From: Spirosoma agri
GTDB lineage: Bacteria; Bacteroidota; Bacteroidia; Cytophagales; Spirosomataceae
Assembly: GCF_010747415.1 (NCBI RefSeq)
Contig: NZ_JAAGNZ010000001.1
Location: 3,844,001-3,908,000 of the forward strand
Length of the DNA stretch: 64,000 bases
Reading direction: 5' to 3'
A program made the position numbers and the translations under genes. Below the pieces are notes generated by a model. That model saw only the letters and a list, made by a program, of their open reading frames with translations. It was not told the DNA's origin and searched no databases. Within the stretch, counting starts at the first letter, position 1. Every line of letters begins with the position of its first letter. Shown here piece after piece: positions 60,761 to 64,000 of the stretch.

Positions 60761-63652
60761 CTACGGTTTGGACGATCCGGCGCGGGCGGGTGCCGCAGTC
60801 GTCGTGGTAGACGCAGCCATCGGATTACCGTCCTTGTCCAGCTCGACCAGTTCGTAGCCCAGGCGTTCCAGACCGGGTTTGATCAACTCTTTATTGCCAA
60901 CCACAGTGATGACCATGTTATTGATTGGCAGCCGTTTTTTAGCGATCGCATCGATCTGTGCTTTCGTAATACCACGCAGAATCTCGCTTTGCTGTTCCGT
61001 GAAATTGCGGGGCAGATCATAGTCGATTACGCGACCCAGAAAATATGCTTTTTGCAGCGATGTCTCGTACCGCAGCGCATCGACCTGACCCAGCGAACTC
61101 TTCACGAAAGCCAACTCCTGATCGGTGATTCCGGCCTTGCTGTAGTTGGTCATTTCCTTGATAAACTCAACGACCGAGCTGTCCGTTGCGGCTGCTTTTA
61201 CACCCGCCTGCGCCGTGAACGGACCCGGTGTGTGCGTACTCGAAAAGCCCGAACGCGCTCCGTACGTATAGCCTTTATCCTCACGCAGGTTCATATTGAT
61301 CCGGCTATTGAAGGCACCACCGAGCATGTAATTGGCCAGACCGGTCTTGTAGTACTCACCCGTTGCATCGTAGGGCATATCAGTCAGGTAACCGATCCGA
61401 ATTTCAGACTGAGCCGCTTTTTCTTTATCGATCAGATAGATACGCGTCTTGTCGATTTTGCGGGTAACAGCCGCCGTTGGAACGGTCACTGGTTTTGCCG
61501 CCCATTTGTTCAGGAACGTTAGCTTTGGCAGTACAGCCGCCTGTTCGATATCGCCCACGATGACCAGGTTCGTAACCGACGGCGAGAAATACTTCGCATA
61601 AAACGCTTTCACGTCGTCCAGCGTGATCGCTTCCACGGATTTCGTCGTGCCGCTCACCGGTACGGAACGGATGTTATCGGTCCCGTAGATCAGTTTGTTA
61701 TACGCCTTGTTGGCAATGACCACCGGCTGCGTGCCCTGGTTGGCGATCAGCTCCAGTTGCTGCTTTTTAAGCCGCTCGAAATCTTCCGGAGCAAATTTTG
61801 GCCGGAAAAGTTTTTCTTCCACCAGTGCCAGTGTCGAATCAAGATTCCGAGTCAGTGACTCAACCGACACGTTGATTTCTTCCGTATTGGCGCGAATGTC
61901 AACGCTGCTGCCCAGTTTTTCCAGTTTCGTATTGAGCTGTTCGTTCGAATAATGCTGCGTTGCTTCGTTCATCAACGCGGCCGTCAACTGCGCAATGCCC
62001 GCTTTGGCCGGATCATTGGCCGACAGCAGGTGACCGCCCTTAATCGAAAACAGCATGGTAACCGTTGGAATCTCATCGTTCTTCGTGCCGATCACTTTCA
62101 GGCCATTGGGTAGCTTGTCGGTCCAGAAAGGGGGTACTTTCAGCGTTGGATTCGGGCCAGGACCCGGCTTCGTTTTCCGCTCGAACGTATCTTTCGGCTT
62201 CGTGTAGGCCAGACCATTATAGCCGTAATCGGGGGCTTTATAACCAGCCGTCGAAACGGTATAGTTGTCGGGTTTAGCAACAATTTCAGGCTTTCCTTTC
62301 GGGTAAACGGTCAGAATAACCGCATTTTTGCCTTTGACGTACTGGTTATAAACCCGCATTACGTCGGCCTTCGTCACAGCTTTATACCGTTTCAACTCCT
62401 GCGGCAGGTAATTCGGATTATTCAGATAAGTCTGGAACGCAGCCAGTTGCGACACCTTTCCGGATACGCTCGATAAACCATCGATCAGCTGAGCTTCACG
62501 GGTTGCGGTAAACTGAGCAATATCATCATCCGTAACACCCCGTTTTTCGAACTCAGCCAGCGTCCGCCGAACCAGTGCTTCGGTGCTGTCCAGCCGCTTA
62601 TCCGGGAAAGGCAGCACCGTCATGGCTAACTGACCTGCCAGCTCGGTTGCCGGGTGCGACGCATTCGCCTGCACCGCTAACTGGGCTTTCACGAAATTTT
62701 TGTAAAAGAGCGAGTTTTTGCCCCCACCCAGGATTTCGGCCAGTGCATCGAGTGGTGCTTCGTCCGGATGATAGGTTGGCACGGTTGGAAATACGATTTG
62801 CAGCATCGGAAACCGGACGTTGTCCTCGTACGATACATACCGATCTTTGTCGAGAACGGGCGATGGCACCTGCGTTTTTGTCACCTCGGGACCGCGCGGA
62901 ATGGACCCGAAGTATTTTTCGGTCAAGGCCAGCACCTGTTTTGCGTTCACGTCGCCCCCGATGGTCAGCACTGCATTATTCGGGCTGTACCAGCGCAGAA
63001 AGAAGTTTTTCAGGTCATTGACGTTCACCCGGTTCAGGTCTTCGATGTAGCCAATGGTCAGCCACGAATACGGGTGACCGTAGGGGAACAGGTTCTTCGC
63101 CACATTTTCGCCAGCCAGTCCATACGGACGGTTATCGTAGTTCTGGCCACGTTCGTTCTTGACCGTTGCGCGCTGAATTTCAAATTTTTTCTGGGTTACG
63201 GCATCCAGCAGAAAGCCCATCCGGTCGGCTTCGAGCCAGAGCGCCCGTTCGAGCTGATTGCTCGGCAAGGTTTCGTAGTAGTTGGTCCGGTCGCGGTTGG
63301 TCGAGCCATTCAGCGTACCACCCGATTCGGTTACGATTTTGAAATGCTCATCATCGGCCACGTGGTCGGACCCCTGAAACATCATGTGCTCAAAAAAGTG
63401 CGCGAAGCCCGATTTGCCGATCTCCTCACGCGCTGAGCCAACGTGGTACGTCACGTCGACGTGAACGATGGGGTCGGAATGATCTTCGTGAACCACCAGC
63501 GTCAGGCCATTGGGCAACACGTATTTTTCGTACGGAATAACGAGTTCCTTCCCCTGGCGGGTAACTTTCTCGACCAACTTCGTTTGCGAATACGCAGCGT
63601 TTACCATTGTCCAGACCAGCGCAGCCGACAGGTAAACCGTAATTTTCTTCAT
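60761..63652 (-). CDS. Secreted M16-family zinc metallopeptidase, two-domain
   Basis: A 963-residue exported peptidase (MKKITVYLSAALVWTMVNAA, then YSQT). The N-terminal half holds the inverted zinc motif HFFEH (85-89) in SGFAHFFEHMMFQGSDHVAD and a later Glu in PYGLAGENVAKNLFP, so it is catalytic. The second half (from about 490, PNPTLKVPPFWTDKLPNGLK) lacks HxxEH and carries the substrate-guiding domain, with RINMNLREDKGYTYGARSGF as the family R/Y motif. Such pitrilysin-type enzymes degrade peptides in the periplasm. The C-terminus is Ala/Thr-rich (AASTTTTAAPARAGSSKP). Confidence 0.94.
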   Translation of the reverse strand: MKKITVYLSAALVWTMVNAAYSQTKLVEKVTRQGKELVIPYEKYVLPNGLTLVVHEDHSDPIVHVDVTYHVGSAREEIGKSGFAHFFEHMMFQGSDHVADDEHFKIVTESGGTLNGSTNRDRTNYYETLPSNQLERALWLEADRMGFLLDAVTQKKFEIQRATVKNERGQNYDNRPYGLAGENVAKNLFPYGHPYSWLTIGYIEDLNRVNVNDLKNFFLRWYSPNNAVLTIGGDVNAKQVLALTEKYFGSIPRGPEVTKTQVPSPVLDKDRYVSYEDNVRFPMLQIVFPTVPTYHPDEAPLDALAEILGGGKNSLFYKNFVKAQLAVQANASHPATELAGQLAMTVLPFPDKRLDSTEALVRRTLAEFEKRGVTDDDIAQFTATREAQLIDGLSSVSGKVSQLAAFQTYLNNPNYLPQELKRYKAVTKADVMRVYNQYVKGKNAVILTVYPKGKPEIVAKPDNYTVSTAGYKAPDYGYNGLAYTKPKDTFERKTKPGPGPNPTLKVPPFWTDKLPNGLKVIGTKNDEIPTVTMLFSIKGGHLLSANDPAKAGIAQLTAALMNEATQHYSNEQLNTKLEKLGSSVDIRANTEEINVSVESLTRNLDSTLALVEEKLFRPKFAPEDFERLKKQQLELIANQGTQPVVIANKAYNKLIYGTDNIRSVPVSGTTKSVEAITLDDVKAFYAKYFSPSVTNLVIVGDIEQAAVLPKLTFLNKWAAKPVTVPTAAVTRKIDKTRIYLIDKEKAAQSEIRIGYLTDMPYDATGEYYKTGLANYMLGGAFNSRINMNLREDKGYTYGARSGFSSTHTPGPFTAQAGVKAAATDSSVVEFIKEMTNYSKAGITDQELAFVKSSLGQVDALRYETSLQKAYFLGRVIDYDLPRNFTEQQSEILRGITKAQIDAIAKKRLPINNMVITVVGNKELIKPGLERLGYELVELDKDGNPMAASTTTTAAPARAGSSKP

Positions 63653-63730
63653 GTTGATAAATGAACAGTATTGGTAAGCAAGTTACGCAGATTAAGGCAA
63701 ATGAATAAGTAGCAACTGGATAAATGGGAT

Positions 63731-63791
63731 AAGCGGTAAAGGCCCGTCTCTCCTGCTCAGCCCGTTACTTTTCTCCACGCTTTTACCGCTT
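63731..63791 (-). terminator. Inverted repeat overlapping the end of the GH88/GH105 gene
   Basis: AAGCGGTAAA (63731-63740) is complementary to 63782-63791, where the second arm includes the stop codon of the glycoside-hydrolase gene. It may be a terminator with a 41-base loop, but no U-tract follows; low confidence. Confidence 0.3.
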
Positions 63792-64000
63792 TTGCGTCAG
63801 CTGTAATGAGCTGTCGTTAATCTCGAACGATTTCTTTTTGAGCAGGTTGATCACCTCAGCACCAGCCAGTAAAACCGGGCCGTAACCATGCGCAGCGTAA
63901 AGATTGATGGGACGGTGGTAGTAAAAAGCCGGATCGAAACCCATACCCGTTCCGACGCAGGTGCCATCGACCTGGCCTTTGTCGGTTACTTTAGTGGATA
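63783..64000 (-). CDS. Glycoside hydrolase family 88/105 protein (C-terminal part)
   Basis: Seventy-one residues plus stop are visible from the right edge. The sequence DGTCVGTGMGFDPAFYYHRP, then INLYAAHGYGPVLLAGAEVI, is the hallmark C-terminus of unsaturated rhamnogalacturonyl hydrolases (YteR/YesR, GH105) and related GH88 enzymes, where the conserved aromatic and His residues close the alpha/alpha barrel. These enzymes cleave unsaturated uronic acids from pectin or other polysaccharide fragments. The start and the other catalytic residues are outside the window. No other polysaccharide-utilisation gene is adjacent in the visible DNA. Confidence 0.85.
   Translation of the reverse strand, partial: STKVTDKGQVDGTCVGTGMGFDPAFYYHRPINLYAAHGYGPVLLAGAEVINLLKKKSFEINDSSLQLTQKR

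Noticed and set aside
60698..61522. 274-codon plus-strand frame opposite the M16 gene
   Set aside because: It overlaps the inverted repeat and the C-terminal M16 coding region; composition is Arg/His/Gln-rich and no motif fits.
1..64000. CRISPR array, prophage or insertion sequence
   Set aside because: No regularly spaced direct repeats, no cas, integrase, terminase or transposase frame was found on either strand.

Overview
The window looks like chromosomal DNA of a Bacteroidota, most likely Cytophagales close to Spirosoma. This is inferred from protein families rather than a marker gene: DUF5916 and DUF6600 proteins, paired periplasmic amidohydrolases, many secreted peptidases, many lipoproteins, and gene starts with little Shine-Dalgarno signal. 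Base composition is moderate (a little above half GC by eye) and fairly even. I saw no rRNA, tRNA, CRISPR array, prophage or intact insertion sequence.

Layout. 1-4564 (minus): a tripartite RND efflux operon, TolC-like, membrane-fusion lipoprotein, then an HAE1 pump cut by the left edge. 4756-8348 (plus): glnS, followed with a one-base stop/start overlap by a small accessory cluster: DUF6883, DUF4926, an unknown 305-residue protein, and a small protein overlapping a broken nucleotidyltransferase, which looks like a decayed toxin-antitoxin pair. 8408-12311 (minus): SnoaL-like protein, M14 carboxypeptidase, amidase. 12497-16543: M20 peptidase, SDR, DJ-1/PfpI protein, truA. 16630-20240: DUF6600 repeat protein, a small membrane protein, then a gene-poor stretch with a large nested inverted repeat and three very small genes. 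20241-25270 (minus): transglutaminase, HxlR regulator plus desaturase, MscS, CorA. 25374-29769 (minus): two amidohydrolases with apparently metal-free domains. 30260-34939 (plus): an Omp85-type barrel, a DUF5916 protein, a small lipoprotein and a small secreted protein. 35007-43204: GNAT/NTF2 pair, S9 peptidase with an in-frame palindromic insert, a formylglycine-generating-enzyme-like lipoprotein, and an overlapping pair of unknown lipoproteins. 43383-51281: PHP-like secreted protein, large M14 peptidase, nucleoside hydrolase, GT-C-like membrane protein. 51503-64000: methyltransferase with a suspicious N-terminal stop codon, DUF1624 protein, small monooxygenase-like protein, thioredoxin-reductase-like FNR with a 2Fe-2S ferredoxin, RidA, GNAT, AlkZ-like protein, DinB, bicupin, SDR, M16 peptidase, and the C-terminus of a GH88/GH105 hydrolase.

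The most coherent themes are envelope transport and periplasmic breakdown of peptides and amides (two M14, one each of M16, M20 and S9, an amidase, two amidohydrolases). The most unusual features are the long, near-perfect palindromes in convergent intergenic regions. Two of them share a core and differ by a compensatory base-pair change. A different palindrome sits in frame inside the S9 peptidase gene. The best candidate for an undescribed system is the glnS-linked 6483-8348 cluster, but its function cannot be proved from sequence.
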